Shown: positions 38,429 through 47,220 of the stretch, piece by piece
Layout of the letters: each line of letters starts with the position of its first letter
Position numbering within the stretch: the stretch's first letter is position 1
Source of the DNA: Deltaproteobacteria bacterium ADurb.Bin207
GTDB lineage: Bacteria > Myxococcota_A > Polyangia > Polyangiales > Polyangiaceae
DNA length: 64,000 nucleotides
Reading direction: 5' to 3'
Assembly (NCBI GenBank): GCA_002070115.1
Contig: MWCO01000024.1
Location: 1-64,000, forward strand
Notes under the pieces: model-generated
Told to the model about the DNA's origin: nothing
What the model saw: the letters and a program-made list of their open reading frames with translations, nothing else
Database searches by the model: none
Translations under genes and position numbers: made by a program

Positions 38429-39784
38429 ATGAGCGATGCGGATTTCATCTATGGGCTGCTTGCACCGGGAACATGGGTCGAAGAGCGCTACCAGATTGGT
38501 GAACTCATTGGCAAGGGCGGAAGTGGACTGATTTTTCAAGCGCTGGACACCACGAACGGTCAACCGGTGGCCTTGAAAACCCTCAACGCCGACCTTTTGT
38601 CCCATCCTTCCGCGGTGACCCGTTATCACCGGGAAGCCAAGGCCGCGGGAAGCATCGGGCATCCCAATATCTGCACGGTGTCGGATGTCGGACAGCTTCC
38701 AGATGGACGACCTTTTCTCGTCATGGAATTACTGACGGGTCGATCGCTGGCGGATTGCATCCGAGACGATGGCGCGCTGCCGTTTTCTCAAGTGCTCAAT
38801 ATCTTGACACAAACCCTGTCGGCTCTCGAAGCGGCGCACGAAAAGAAAATCGTCCATCGGGACATCAAACCCGATAACGTTTTTCTCACCGATCGAATTC
38901 AAGGGATTACGGCGGTCAAGCTGCTGGATTTTGGAATTGCCAAGTCCCTCGACGAAAACGCGGAATTGTCTCTGACACGCACGGGGATGGTCGTAGGAAC
39001 GCCGTTTTATATGGCGCCTGAACAAGCGCGAGGAGAAAAACTCGATCATCGCGTGGATCTGTACGCCTGCGGCGTGCTGCTCTACGAAATGCTCACCGGC
39101 CATCGCCCGTATCACGCCACGAACTATAATGCGTTGATGGTGCAGGTGCTGTCGAGCCCGCCGCCGGATCCACGCCATATTCGCCCCGCCATCCCCGCCG
39201 GTTTCGCTGCCGCCGTGCAACGCGCCATGGCAAAAGACAGACGGGAACGCTATCCCAACGCACGCAGTTTTCTCGCCGCGCTCTGGGAATTGAGAGCCGC
39301 CATTGCCGAAGGACCCCGCCCCGAAGAAGTCGAAAGAATCGCGCAGGCCATCCAATCCCCTGCCCATCGTCCCTTCGAATCCAATGATTCCCTCGAGATT
39401 CCTGTGTTTCACGAAGCCGAACCCCAGCCCCCCATCTCCCTGGGCATGGTAGAAAATATCGATAGCGAAACCGTCACGCAACCTTTCGTACGGCCCGAAC
39501 AACTCCGCTTCAAACGCCCTGCCTCGCGCTCGAGCTTTTCGGATGTCACCGAAGTGATGATGGATGCGCCCTGGCTCGAACACCATCCCCCTTCCGAACC
39601 GCCCGCGCCCTTGAGTTCCTCCTCCCAAGTCGCCCCTTCTTCGTGGGATGATGAACCCACCAGGGTCGACAACGAACTCCCATCCACACCCAAAAGCGGC
39701 ACCGCTTCCACCACCCCCAAGCCGCAACCTTCCAAAGTCCCACGACCAGCGATTCGAGCCCCGCGTCCCAAGCCCAAATCCTAG
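38429..39784 (+). CDS. Ser/Thr protein kinase (Hanks type), intact
   Basis: The 451-residue kinase has all key elements: Gly loop GKGGSG (28-33), Lys50 (VALK), catalytic HRDIKPDN with Asp145, DFG at 167-169, and the APEQ activation-segment end. The kinase domain covers about 20-290. The C-terminal 150 residues are Pro/Ser-rich and acidic and contain no membrane helix, so the enzyme is probably soluble. Such kinases are numerous in myxobacteria and control development and stress. No partner gene is adjacent. It contrasts with the degenerate kinase at 52839-54767. Confidence 0.95.
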   Translation: MSDADFIYGLLAPGTWVEERYQIGELIGKGGSGLIFQALDTTNGQPVALKTLNADLLSHPSAVTRYHREAKAAGSIGHPNICTVSDVGQLPDGRPFLVMELLTGRSLADCIRDDGALPFSQVLNILTQTLSALEAAHEKKIVHRDIKPDNVFLTDRIQGITAVKLLDFGIAKSLDENAELSLTRTGMVVGTPFYMAPEQARGEKLDHRVDLYACGVLLYEMLTGHRPYHATNYNALMVQVLSSPPPDPRHIRPAIPAGFAAAVQRAMAKDRRERYPNARSFLAALWELRAAIAEGPRPEEVERIAQAIQSPAHRPFESNDSLEIPVFHEAEPQPPISLGMVENIDSETVTQPFVRPEQLRFKRPASRSSFSDVTEVMMDAPWLEHHPPSEPPAPLSSSSQVAPSSWDDEPTRVDNELPSTPKSGTASTTPKPQPSKVPRPAIRAPRPKPKS

Positions 39785-39854
39785 CCTCAGGCAGACAGCT
39801 CATCGGACAGCACTTCGTTCTGCCCCACTTCGTCCGCCATCTTCTTATGCGCTG

Positions 39855-39880
39855 GAAAAAACACCATAAACTACGGTGTA
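39855..39880 (-). terminator. Weak Rho-independent terminator candidate
   Basis: On the minus strand, ACACC and GGTGT form a 5-bp stem with a 9-base loop, followed by six T. It lies just past the stop of the minus-strand gene ending at 39903. The stem is short, so efficiency is doubtful. Confidence 0.4.
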
Positions 39881-39902
39881 TCTAGTTGAAATTATTGTAT
39901 AT

Positions 39903-41129
39903 TTATTCCTCTTGGGAAGGTAAGAGGCCCTTCGCGTCGTCCGCCTCCTGGGCCTCATCACGGGTATGAATCTCTAGCCCTTCGGCCTTCGCTTCTTGCA
40001 CGTGAAGGTCTTCCATCGTCAATTCATGCATTTGCAAGGGAACCGACAAGGCTTTCACGCGCAGCGTGCCCACGCGTGTCGTCAACGTCATCCCTTCCAA
40101 TTTCAATTTTCCAACCTGAAAAACAACCTTGGGTTCGATTCTTACCGAAAGACGCGTCACGAGACGATCGATGGCGGCGGGCATCGAAGGAAAGGTTTTG
40201 ATGGTCAACGCGGGCAGTTGGACCTCGAATCCAAGGTCCAAGTCCTGACCGGAGGCGGTGGCTCGACCGTTGACGATCCTTGCGCCTTTCACGACGACAT
40301 CCGACGCTGTGAGGGGCTCGGCAAGACCCGCGCGGGCCGTTTTGCAGTTGGCTACCGACGCTTCTCGAAGAACGGCGCGCTCGACCTTGGCATGATCGAG
40401 CTGCAAGCTTGCGGAAGGACCTTGCGGTATCGACAACTCCTGCAGGTCGATGTCTTCCACCACGATGGTCCCCGCGTTGGCGTTGGCAATGGGAGCGACG
40501 TCCGCGATCACTTCATCGGCTTCCACGCTCGACAAGGTGAACGTCGTGGACAGGCCTCCGGCGAGGGAAGAGATATCGATGCGAGGCAATTTCGGGGTGG
40601 AAACGCTTTCCTCGACAGGCCCGAGTTTGTAGACTTTGGGCTTTCGCAAACTGGGGACCTGGAAGCCGAGGCCGACTTTGACATGAAGCTGCACGGTGGC
40701 ATCTTCGAAGGCGACGGATTCGGCCTGGACATGGATATGGATGTCTTCGCCGGAAATGTCCTGGCCTCGCCACGTTCCGGTGGCCAGCGAACCAATGCGC
40801 ATGGCCGCAGCGAATCGCTGAAGATGAGCATGGGCCGCCTCGAAATGAGTCGATGGCAAGAGGGCTCGCACTCGTGCCGCCAGATCCTCTGGCAGACCGA
40901 GCAGAAGCCGTTCGAAACGGGTGGGGTCGCGCATGTTTGCAAAGAACCATATCAGCAAATGGGCAAGCCATACCCAGAAGCTGAGGTCGATTCGAAGAGG
41001 CGCGACCGTGTTTTTAGGCGTTGGTTCCCGTGCGGGGGTGGAGGGGGCCTTGGCCTCGCCTCGTTCAGAACGCTCAAAACGGGAATCAGCCGTTGTTTCG
41101 CAAGCGGCTGGCCTGCATCCGTATGCCAA
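39903..41129 (-). CDS. Unrecognised protein with N-terminal hydrophobic segment
   Basis: The product is 408 residues if started at TTG 41129 (AGGA about 4 bases upstream), or 343 residues from ATG 40934, which would skip a short hydrophobic segment (FWVWLAHLLIWFF). After MRDPTRFERLL the protein is largely beta-rich, with repeated short strands such as GTIVVEDIDLQEL and VVVKGARIVNGRA. This recalls AsmA-like or other membrane-associated beta-repeat proteins, but no family is recognised. The C-terminus is acidic and Gln/Glu-rich. It follows the lipoprotein gene at 41244-43133 on the same strand after 114 bases and could be co-transcribed with it. Confidence 0.6.
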   Translation of the reverse strand: MAYGCRPAACETTADSRFERSERGEAKAPSTPAREPTPKNTVAPLRIDLSFWVWLAHLLIWFFANMRDPTRFERLLLGLPEDLAARVRALLPSTHFEAAHAHLQRFAAAMRIGSLATGTWRGQDISGEDIHIHVQAESVAFEDATVQLHVKVGLGFQVPSLRKPKVYKLGPVEESVSTPKLPRIDISSLAGGLSTTFTLSSVEADEVIADVAPIANANAGTIVVEDIDLQELSIPQGPSASLQLDHAKVERAVLREASVANCKTARAGLAEPLTASDVVVKGARIVNGRATASGQDLDLGFEVQLPALTIKTFPSMPAAIDRLVTRLSVRIEPKVVFQVGKLKLEGMTLTTRVGTLRVKALSVPLQMHELTMEDLHVQEAKAEGLEIHTRDEAQEADDAKGLLPSQEE

Positions 41130-41243
41130 ACCATCCTAAAGGGCCGTCGTGGCCACGCTCATCGTCAGACGCTACCAGGGGGAAGGCTGGGCTATTTTTG
41201 GGCGAACCATGGAGCAAGGGGATGAATGGACTGGCCCCATGCC

Positions 41244-43133
41244 TTACGGAAGCACATATCCAAGCAATTGTTCGAACTTCTGTCCTTCGCATCCTGGGTC
41301 CGTGGACACGAAATGATCCGAACCGGCTCCAATTCGGCAGCGATGCAACGCAACGGTCCCGCTCTGCTTGGTTTCGTAAATATAGCCCACGGGGCCCATC
41401 GGATGCTGGTTTTCGCAATTGACGGAGGTCGACAACATATTGTGGCTACCGACCAGGCATTCGTACAGCATCTTGGTTCCGGCTTTGGGGGCTCGCAGCA
41501 GACGCCATGACTGTTCGGTTTTGAATCCCGACGGGGCGATGCGCGAAGAGGCCCAATGGCCGCGGCTGGAATGATAGGAGCGCGTCAGACGCGTGTACGG
41601 GAGGTGTTCGAAGCCGCAAGATAGCTTGGGAGGATTGAGGTCGTTTCGATTCGCGAGGGCCCAGACTGCCCAGGCTTCTTTGGCATGGCCTTTGTCATCG
41701 TGAAGTCCGAGGCCAAGTCCCGCAGCCGTTTCCGCGGGATGATCGGTCATGCGATGGTAGATATAGCTTTCGATTCCGGGGGTTCCGAGCACGTTGCGCA
41801 ACGACCGGCAGACCCCATCGGCCTGGGCGGCTTGACTGGACTGCGGCGCCAAGGAGTTCACGCCGCTTTCCGTAAGCTGGATTTCCCAGGCGCTGGGCGT
41901 GTTGGGAAAGGTTTTTCGAAGCCATCCCGCGAGCGTCCCCAGATTTCCATACGTCACGCGAGGCCAATCATCGGGCCCAAAAGCAGGAGCCAGGAGGTTC
42001 GGAGGGTAGGGGTGATACGCCACCCGCCAGGCGCGGGAGCCAACCCGTGAAGCCAGCCCCGTCAGCATGGTCTGCCCGGATAAAAGCGGGTTATTCGCGG
42101 CTGGAGCATCATAACTCGAGCCGAAATGATGCTCCAACGAGATCAAGATCTTGGCTTCGGTTTGCTCGGCCTTCACGGCATCGTAAGCCGCGTTGTAATT
42201 GGCCGCATACGTGTCCATCCACGCTTTGGGATCGCATGGCTTTCCTTGCCCGCAGCCAATATCGAACCAATCGTTGGCGTTGACTTCGTTGTGGATGACG
42301 AAGTCCGCGATGCGCCCGTGTCCGTGAAGACCGTTGTAACGACGCGCCAGCATACCCGTGAAGCGTCCGTAATCATTGGCGTTTTTTGGTGCACAGAAGA
42401 TTTCGAACCCCGGGGATACCGGGGAGCAGCCCGATGAAATCCTCGCCCACGCGGGCACTCCATATACGACCGCCGTGACGACGAGTCCGCGGGCGGTCCA
42501 ATCCGCAATGGCTTTATCCACCTTGGAATTGACGACGAAGCAGTGGCCGTCGAACTCCTCTTCGTTGCTAGCGCAAGGGGGGGCTTTCTTGCTCGGTTCC
42601 CAATGGGCCCATACGAGATTCATGGCGACGCCCCCGGTGTTGTTGCCGGAGATTTCGTCGGGGTTTGGCCAGAAATCGGGTTGTAAACCCTTGATTTTAT
42701 AGGCATTTCTTGTTGGATAGGGCAGCCCGTTCCCTCCTGAACCGCCCGAACCCCCGGTGCCCCCCGCCCCTGCGGTCCCTCCGCTGCCTGCTGTTCCCGC
42801 GGAACCCCCGGTTCCCGCCGAACCCGCTGCTCCCCCGGAACCACCGATGCCTCCCGCGCCGGCGGCTCCACCTTTGCCTGCTGCTCCTGCTTCCCCACTC
42901 GTTCCCCCAACGCCCGCGGAACCTCCAACACCCGCTGAGCCACCGGTTCCCGCCGACCCGTCTGCAACACCAGATTCCGCGTCGACTCCACCGGAATCCG
43001 ACGCTCCCTCCGCGCCACTATCCGTGGAGTCGGAATTGCTAGCAACGCCGCCGCTTTCCGTTCCGCAAGAGCTGAGGCAGAGCGTGATACCCACGGTCAT
43101 GGCCAAGGCAAAAACACGGCTTTGATACGTCAT
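41244..43133 (-). CDS. Glycoside-hydrolase-like lipoprotein with Gly-rich linker
   Basis: The 629-residue lipoprotein has signal and lipobox LCLSSC (Cys23). Residues 59-136 are almost entirely Gly, Ala, Ser and Thr (GGSAG-type repeats) and form a surface spacer. The domain from about 140 to 480 resembles TIM-barrel glycosidases or DUF5722 proteins: an [12 protein letters not shown] segment with a Glu at a typical acid/base position, and [12 protein letters not shown] with a possible nucleophile Glu. The last 110 residues contain two similar modules ([19 protein letters not shown] and [20 protein letters not shown]), a repeat seen at the end of secreted hydrolases. Carbohydrate degradation is likely but unproven. 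Confidence 0.78.
   Translation of the reverse strand: MTYQSRVFALAMTVGITLCLSSCGTESGGVASNSDSTDSGAEGASDSGGVDAESGVADGSAGTGGSAGVGGSAGVGGTSGEAGAAGKGGAAGAGGIGGSGGAAGSAGTGGSAGTAGSGGTAGAGGTGGSGGSGGNGLPYPTRNAYKIKGLQPDFWPNPDEISGNNTGGVAMNLVWAHWEPSKKAPPCASNEEEFDGHCFVVNSKVDKAIADWTARGLVVTAVVYGVPAWARISSGCSPVSPGFEIFCAPKNANDYGRFTGMLARRYNGLHGHGRIADFVIHNEVNANDWFDIGCGQGKPCDPKAWMDTYAANYNAAYDAVKAEQTEAKILISLEHHFGSSYDAPAANNPLLSGQTMLTGLASRVGSRAWRVAYHPYPPNLLAPAFGPDDWPRVTYGNLGTLAGWLRKTFPNTPSAWEIQLTESGVNSLAPQSSQAAQADGVCRSLRNVLGTPGIESYIYHRMTDHPAETAAGLGLGLHDDKGHAKEAWAVWALANRNDLNPPKLSCGFEHLPYTRLTRSYHSSRGHWASSRIAPSGFKTEQSWRLLRAPKAGTKMLYECLVGSHNMLSTSVNCENQHPMGPVGYIYETKQSGTVALHRCRIGAGSDHFVSTDPGCEGQKFEQLLGYVLP
42726..42959 (-). 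repeat. Gly/Ala/Ser low-complexity coding repeat
   Basis: These bases encode residues 59-136 of the glycosidase-like lipoprotein, a run of GGSAG/GGTAG-type units with almost no other residues. Similar shorter linkers occur in the genes at 10176, 12191 and 55151. Confidence 0.7.
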
Positions 43134-43249
43134 GCTCCGAGAATGATAGCGCCCTCGCTGGCCGCGGGGGCGGGAAAATACGCAAAATGGGATTCGAACG
43201 ATGCGCCTGGCGCTTTGTCTTGAGTCTGCTAGGTTCCGTGCCTTCCATC

Positions 43250-45013
43250 ATGCAAACCGAATTATCCTTCGAGGATCTCCCACCACCGTTGTCGGGCGCG
43301 CTTGCGCGCCGTGGCTTCACATCTCTGACCCCCATTCAACGCGCGGTGCTCGAACCCGATACGGTCGGCCACGACCTGCGCCTTTGTTCCCAGACCGGCT
43401 CGGGAAAAACGATTGCGCTTGGTTTCGTCATTGCGCGCGATATCCTCTCCGACGAGCCTCATGAGCCAATTCCGCGCAATGAGCGAGGGGCCATGCCGGT
43501 GGCTCTCGTGGTGGCGCCCACACGCGAACTCGCCGCCCAACTCACGAAAGAATTGACCTGGCTGCTTCGACCCTCCGGTCATTCTTGCTGCACCATTACG
43601 GGGGGAGCCAGCTATCCCCAGCAAATGCGCGCGCTTCGGATGGAGCCCTCCATCATCATCGGGACTCCCGGAAGGCTTCGGGATCATATCGAACGGGGGT
43701 TCATCGATATGTCTCATGTTCGAAGTGTGGTTCTCGACGAAGCCGATCAGATGCTGGATATGGGGTTTCGCGAGGATCTGGAGGCGATCGTGGATCGAGC
43801 GGCGCCGGGGAGGCGAATGCACATGGCTTCCGCGACATTTCCGCCGGATGCCCAGGCGCTTGCCAAGCGGTATCAAGTCGATTCACGGACGGTCTTCGGT
43901 GCGGAACCTGGCGAAATCAATACGGATATTTCGTTTTCGGCGCATCGGGTGCGGCCTTCCGATCGATTCGCGGCCCTGGTCAATGTGCTGCTTCTGCAGC
44001 CCGAAGAGCGAACCCTGGTGTTCGTACGCACGCGCGCCGACGCCGCAACCCTTGCGCAACAACTCGCGGAAGCAGGCTTTTTGGCGCGCCCCATCAGCGG
44101 AGACCTGGAACAAGCCGAGCGAACGCGAACGCTCGAAGCCTTCCGGTCCGGTATCATCAAGGTGTTGGTGGCCACGGATGTGGCGGCAAGAGGTTTGGAT
44201 ATCGCCGATGTGAGTCGGGTGATTCATGCCGATCCGCCGGGAGATGCGGAAGCGCTGACCCATCGTTCCGGACGAACGGGCCGAGCGGGTAAGAAAGGCC
44301 ATAGCATCATCCTCGTTCCTCCCGCGGCCGAAGAAGCGGTTACGCGCATGTTTTCCCGTGCGAAAGTGCATGTCCGATGGACCGCCGTTCCCACCGAAGA
44401 GCAGGTTTGGAAAGCCGCGGACGAGCGGCTCTTGGCATCCTTGCAAGATGCCCTGCACGCGCACGACGATCCGGATTCGGAGCCCGAACCCGATAGACTT
44501 CACGCGCTGGCGGAGCGTCTTTTGCGCGAAGCCCGGGACCCGGTCCCGTTGGTTCGGGAACTGCTAAAAAGAGCGCATCACGGGGGGCCATCGGAACCAC
44601 GCAAGGTGGAGACGGTCGTGGTGGAACGCCACAAGCGAATGCTATCGAAAGAGCATGCGGATCGCGATTCCTGGCTTCCGTTTCGCATCAATTACGGGGC
44701 TCGCGCAGGGGCGGACGCGCGACGATTGCTGGCCATGGTCTGCAGGCGAGGCCGGATTCAGGGCTCGCAGGTGGGGGCTATCCGAATCGGGGAAGCGTTT
44801 TCCACCTTCGAAGTGCAGGCCCAGGTCGTGGAGGCGTTCCTTCAGCACGTTCGAAAACCCGATCCACGAGATCCTCATATCCGTATTTCGCGCTTCGATC
44901 CCCAATATTTCAAGGGAAAAGGAACGCCCAGACCGGCTCGTGAGCCCAAGGCTCATCTCCTTGTCAAACGCTTTGCCAAGCACCACCAGGCAAAACATCG
45001 AGGCCAAGGCTGA
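43250..45013 (+). CDS. DEAD-box RNA helicase with DbpA-type RNA-binding domain
   Basis: The 587-residue helicase contains the full motif set: Q motif (FTSLTPIQ), Walker A (SQTGSGKT), PTRELAAQ, TPGR, DEAD (LDEADQML), SAT (MASATF) and motif VI in the second RecA domain (HRSGRTGRAG). After residue 370 a linker leads to a C-terminal DbpA-like RNA-binding domain (about 475-550). DbpA binds a 23S rRNA hairpin and assists large-subunit assembly, so this protein probably has a ribosome biogenesis role. ATG 43250 is chosen because the Q-motif region starts directly after it; the frame extends upstream without a recognised domain. Confidence 0.93.
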   Translation: MQTELSFEDLPPPLSGALARRGFTSLTPIQRAVLEPDTVGHDLRLCSQTGSGKTIALGFVIARDILSDEPHEPIPRNERGAMPVALVVAPTRELAAQLTKELTWLLRPSGHSCCTITGGASYPQQMRALRMEPSIIIGTPGRLRDHIERGFIDMSHVRSVVLDEADQMLDMGFREDLEAIVDRAAPGRRMHMASATFPPDAQALAKRYQVDSRTVFGAEPGEINTDISFSAHRVRPSDRFAALVNVLLLQPEERTLVFVRTRADAATLAQQLAEAGFLARPISGDLEQAERTRTLEAFRSGIIKVLVATDVAARGLDIADVSRVIHADPPGDAEALTHRSGRTGRAGKKGHSIILVPPAAEEAVTRMFSRAKVHVRWTAVPTEEQVWKAADERLLASLQDALHAHDDPDSEPEPDRLHALAERLLREARDPVPLVRELLKRAHHGGPSEPRKVETVVVERHKRMLSKEHADRDSWLPFRINYGARAGADARRLLAMVCRRGRIQGSQVGAIRIGEAFSTFEVQAQVVEAFLQHVRKPDPRDPHIRISRFDPQYFKGKGTPRPAREPKAHLLVKRFAKHHQAKHRGQG

Positions 45014-45037
45014 GGAAGTCAAACTATCCGTATATGG

Positions 45038-46336
45038 TTAGTTCGTAGCGCGATTGGGTCGCAATTCGATGGGATACGTGACGGTCGTTTTCCCTCCCAC
45101 GGCAGGGAAAGAGAGCCCGCGAACGACGCCGAGAAAGCATTGTTGCAGCTCGGCATCCGTCAAGGTGGAGTTGGGTTCCATGCGAGCCATACCGACCGCG
45201 CCGCGATCGTCGATTTCAAATCCCACGATGAACTTGCCAGCGGCTTCAGGCGATTTTTCCAAGTGTTTTTCGTAACATTGGCGCAACGAGGGATACGCCG
45301 CGCGAATCGTGTTGCGTATCTCCGAAGAGCGCAAGCCATGGGTGAGCGCAATGGGTTTGGGTTCCGTGGGGAGTTCTGTCATTTCGGAAAATGCTCGTTC
45401 CACCTCGGATAATAGCCCCCAGCGCGGAGCCGCGATCACGATGATGGGAGGCGCGTTTTCACGTAACTTGGCGACAACTACCCCTTGCTCCGGATGCAGA
45501 TAGGAGGCGATTTGGTCCGCGGCCAGCGGAAGATACCGATCGTAGCGTCCAGGGACTCGAAGCTGTTCCAGATCGAAATAAAAGACCGTCAGCGAGTCGG
45601 CCAAAGAAGGATTGTCAGAAGACGAGGCGGCAAGGACCATGGGCAAGGACGTCCATGAGGAAAACCCTGAATGGGTATTGTCCATCCGCACTTTGTTTTC
45701 GCATAGCGGGCAGGCGTCTTCCGCAGCGCGACGAATCGCTCCTGCGATGTTGAATGTTCCTAACGTTTCACTGCTTTCTGGAGGACGGCCAAAAACCAAG
45801 ATGCGAACGGAGTAAGAGCCATTCGCGGCAGGAGGGAAAAACTTGGATAGCACACCGGCCATCGGGGCCACTTGCTCTTCACGCGTGGGTTGACGCGGCT
45901 CACGATCGTCATTGTTCAACAGCTTGCTGAGGCGACGTTCCGCCGTGGAACGGCTTTCGAAATGCTTGGAACCAGGATGGGAGCCCAGCAGAGTCTCGAC
46001 TTGCACGATGGCCCCTTCTCGGTCCCCTTGCAATTCCAAGGCGCGGCTCAGCGCCAGACGCGCATCGTCTTTCGCCGAAGCCGTAAGCGATGGATCCTGC
46101 AACAGGGCTTCCAGTGATTTTCGCGCGCCATCCAGGTTTTTTCCCGTCTCCACTTGACGAATGGCGTCTTCGAGACGAGCCGTGACGGCCTGGGGTTGTG
46201 CGACCAGCTCGGTCGACACTTGGGCATTGTCGATCTCGGTGGGAGCATCCTGGTTGCAACCAAATCCGGCAAGGATCGCGAGCAGAGGGGATGCAAAACG
46301 AAACGTTCGGGCGATGCGGGTATGGGTCGGGTTCAT
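45038..46336 (-). CDS. Lipoprotein with TPR-like region and AgmX/PglI C-terminal domain
   Basis: The 432-residue exported protein has a leader with a lipobox-like GFGC at Cys27. Residues 45-140 look like TPR helices. The middle (160-310) contains a CPLC pair. The C-terminal 100 residues carry the AgmX/PglI-type tail (SLRQCYEKHLE, and QCFLGVVRGLSFPAVGGK), a TonB-like fold with paired cysteines that is frequent in Myxococcota. ATG 46336 follows a strong GGAGG. Upstream lie TGTCA direct repeats similar to those in front of the adjacent histidine kinase, so it may be a target of that two-component system. A gliding or surface role is suggested only by AgmX naming. Confidence 0.82.
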   Translation of the reverse strand: MNPTHTRIARTFRFASPLLAILAGFGCNQDAPTEIDNAQVSTELVAQPQAVTARLEDAIRQVETGKNLDGARKSLEALLQDPSLTASAKDDARLALSRALELQGDREGAIVQVETLLGSHPGSKHFESRSTAERRLSKLLNNDDREPRQPTREEQVAPMAGVLSKFFPPAANGSYSVRILVFGRPPESSETLGTFNIAGAIRRAAEDACPLCENKVRMDNTHSGFSSWTSLPMVLAASSSDNPSLADSLTVFYFDLEQLRVPGRYDRYLPLAADQIASYLHPEQGVVVAKLRENAPPIIVIAAPRWGLLSEVERAFSEMTELPTEPKPIALTHGLRSSEIRNTIRAAYPSLRQCYEKHLEKSPEAAGKFIVGFEIDDRGAVGMARMEPNSTLTDAELQQCFLGVVRGLSFPAVGGKTTVTYPIELRPNRATN

Positions 46337-46417
46337 CAATTTTTCCTCCAGGTTGGGGGGCCGAAGTGGCCCTTCACCCTGCATCCTGGATCGCCGATGT
46401 CTTGGAATTGTCCCTGC

Positions 46418-46447
46418 CATGTCACGGATTTGTCACGGCGTGACAAA
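46418..46447 (-). promoter_or_regulatory. Pho-box-like direct repeats with inverted third half-site
   Basis: On the plus strand, two TGTCACGG units lie 11 bases apart (units at 46418 and 46429), the spacing of PhoB-family binding sites. The second unit is followed by CGTGACAAA, making a 19-base palindrome (46429-46447). With a one-base centre and no T-run it is not a terminator. It sits about 80-110 bases upstream of the AgmX-tail lipoprotein start and 60 bases past the regulator gene. Confidence 0.5.
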
Positions 46448-46509
46448 CCCGATGCAGCCCTTTGCCATGAATCATTGCCAGGAATTATGACGATCGCGGT
46501 GGGCATGAT

Positions 46510-47220
46510 TCACTTTCCCGTAAGAGAAAAGCGATAGCCCGCGCCCCGTACGGTAACGAGAAAACGAGGCGTTTTTGCGTTCGGTTCGATGATCCCGCGA
46601 AGACGATTGATGAAATTATCTACGGTCCGATCCGTGCCGTAATAATCCGCTCCCCATACCGCATCGAGGATCTGCTGACGCGACAGCACACGTCCATCTC
46701 TTGACAAAAAATACCGAAGAAGCCGGACTTCGAGCGCCGTGAGCGTGATCGCCTGGCCATCGCGTTGCGCTCGATGCGAAGATAAATCAATGGTCACATC
46801 ACCTATCCGAACCGTGGCGGATTGTGCTTCTTCACGGCGGATCCGTCGCAAATTCGCTTCGACGCGCGCGATCAATTCAGCTATCCCAAAAGGTTTAACG
46901 ATATAATCGTCCGCCCCCAATCGAAGTCCACGAACGCGATCTTCTTCCTGTCCCTTTGCGGTTAGCATCAGAATCGGTAGATCCGCATTGCGCTGACGAA
47001 TGGTTTCCAGTACCTCGAACCCATTCATGCCGGGAAGCATCACATCGAGCAATACGAGATCCGGTCGTTCGGATAAGGCCGCTTCCAGTCCAGAAGGTCC
47101 GTCGTTGGCCACAATCACCCGAAATCCCTCGGAACGCAACGTGGCGCGCAACCCCATCCGCAGCGTGGGATCGTCTTCGATGACAAGCACGGTCTCTTGT
47201 CTCGTCGGTGGTTGTATCAT
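46510..47220 (-). CDS. OmpR/PhoB-family response regulator
   Basis: The 236-residue regulator has a receiver domain with acidic pair Asp16/Asp17, phosphoacceptor Asp59 (LVLLDVMLPGMNG), a switch Thr (LMLTAKG) and Lys (IVKPFG). The C-terminal winged helix (about 135-232) has the OmpR/PhoB signature LTALEVRLLRYF and the VDNFINRLRGII recognition region. ATG 47220 follows AAGGAGCG and overlaps the histidine kinase stop by 4 bases. Its partner is certainly the upstream kinase. Direct TGTCA repeats in front of the kinase and of the next gene suggest it binds Pho-box-like sites and controls itself and the lipoprotein. Confidence 0.94.
   Translation of the reverse strand: MIQPPTRQETVLVIEDDPTLRMGLRATLRSEGFRVIVANDGPSGLEAALSERPDLVLLDVMLPGMNGFEVLETIRQRNADLPILMLTAKGQEEDRVRGLRLGADDYIVKPFGIAELIARVEANLRRIRREEAQSATVRIGDVTIDLSSHRAQRDGQAITLTALEVRLLRYFLSRDGRVLSRQQILDAVWGADYYGTDRTVDNFINRLRGIIEPNAKTPRFLVTVRGAGYRFSLTGK

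Noticed and set aside
43187-43215. TPsiC-like sequence (GGATTCGAAC) suggesting a tRNA
   Set aside because: No acceptor stem, anticodon arm or flanking pairing fits; it is the upstream region of the helicase gene.
46429-46447. 19-base palindrome considered as a terminator for the regulator gene
   Set aside because: The central loop would be one base and there is no T-run. The 11-base direct repeats make an operator more likely.
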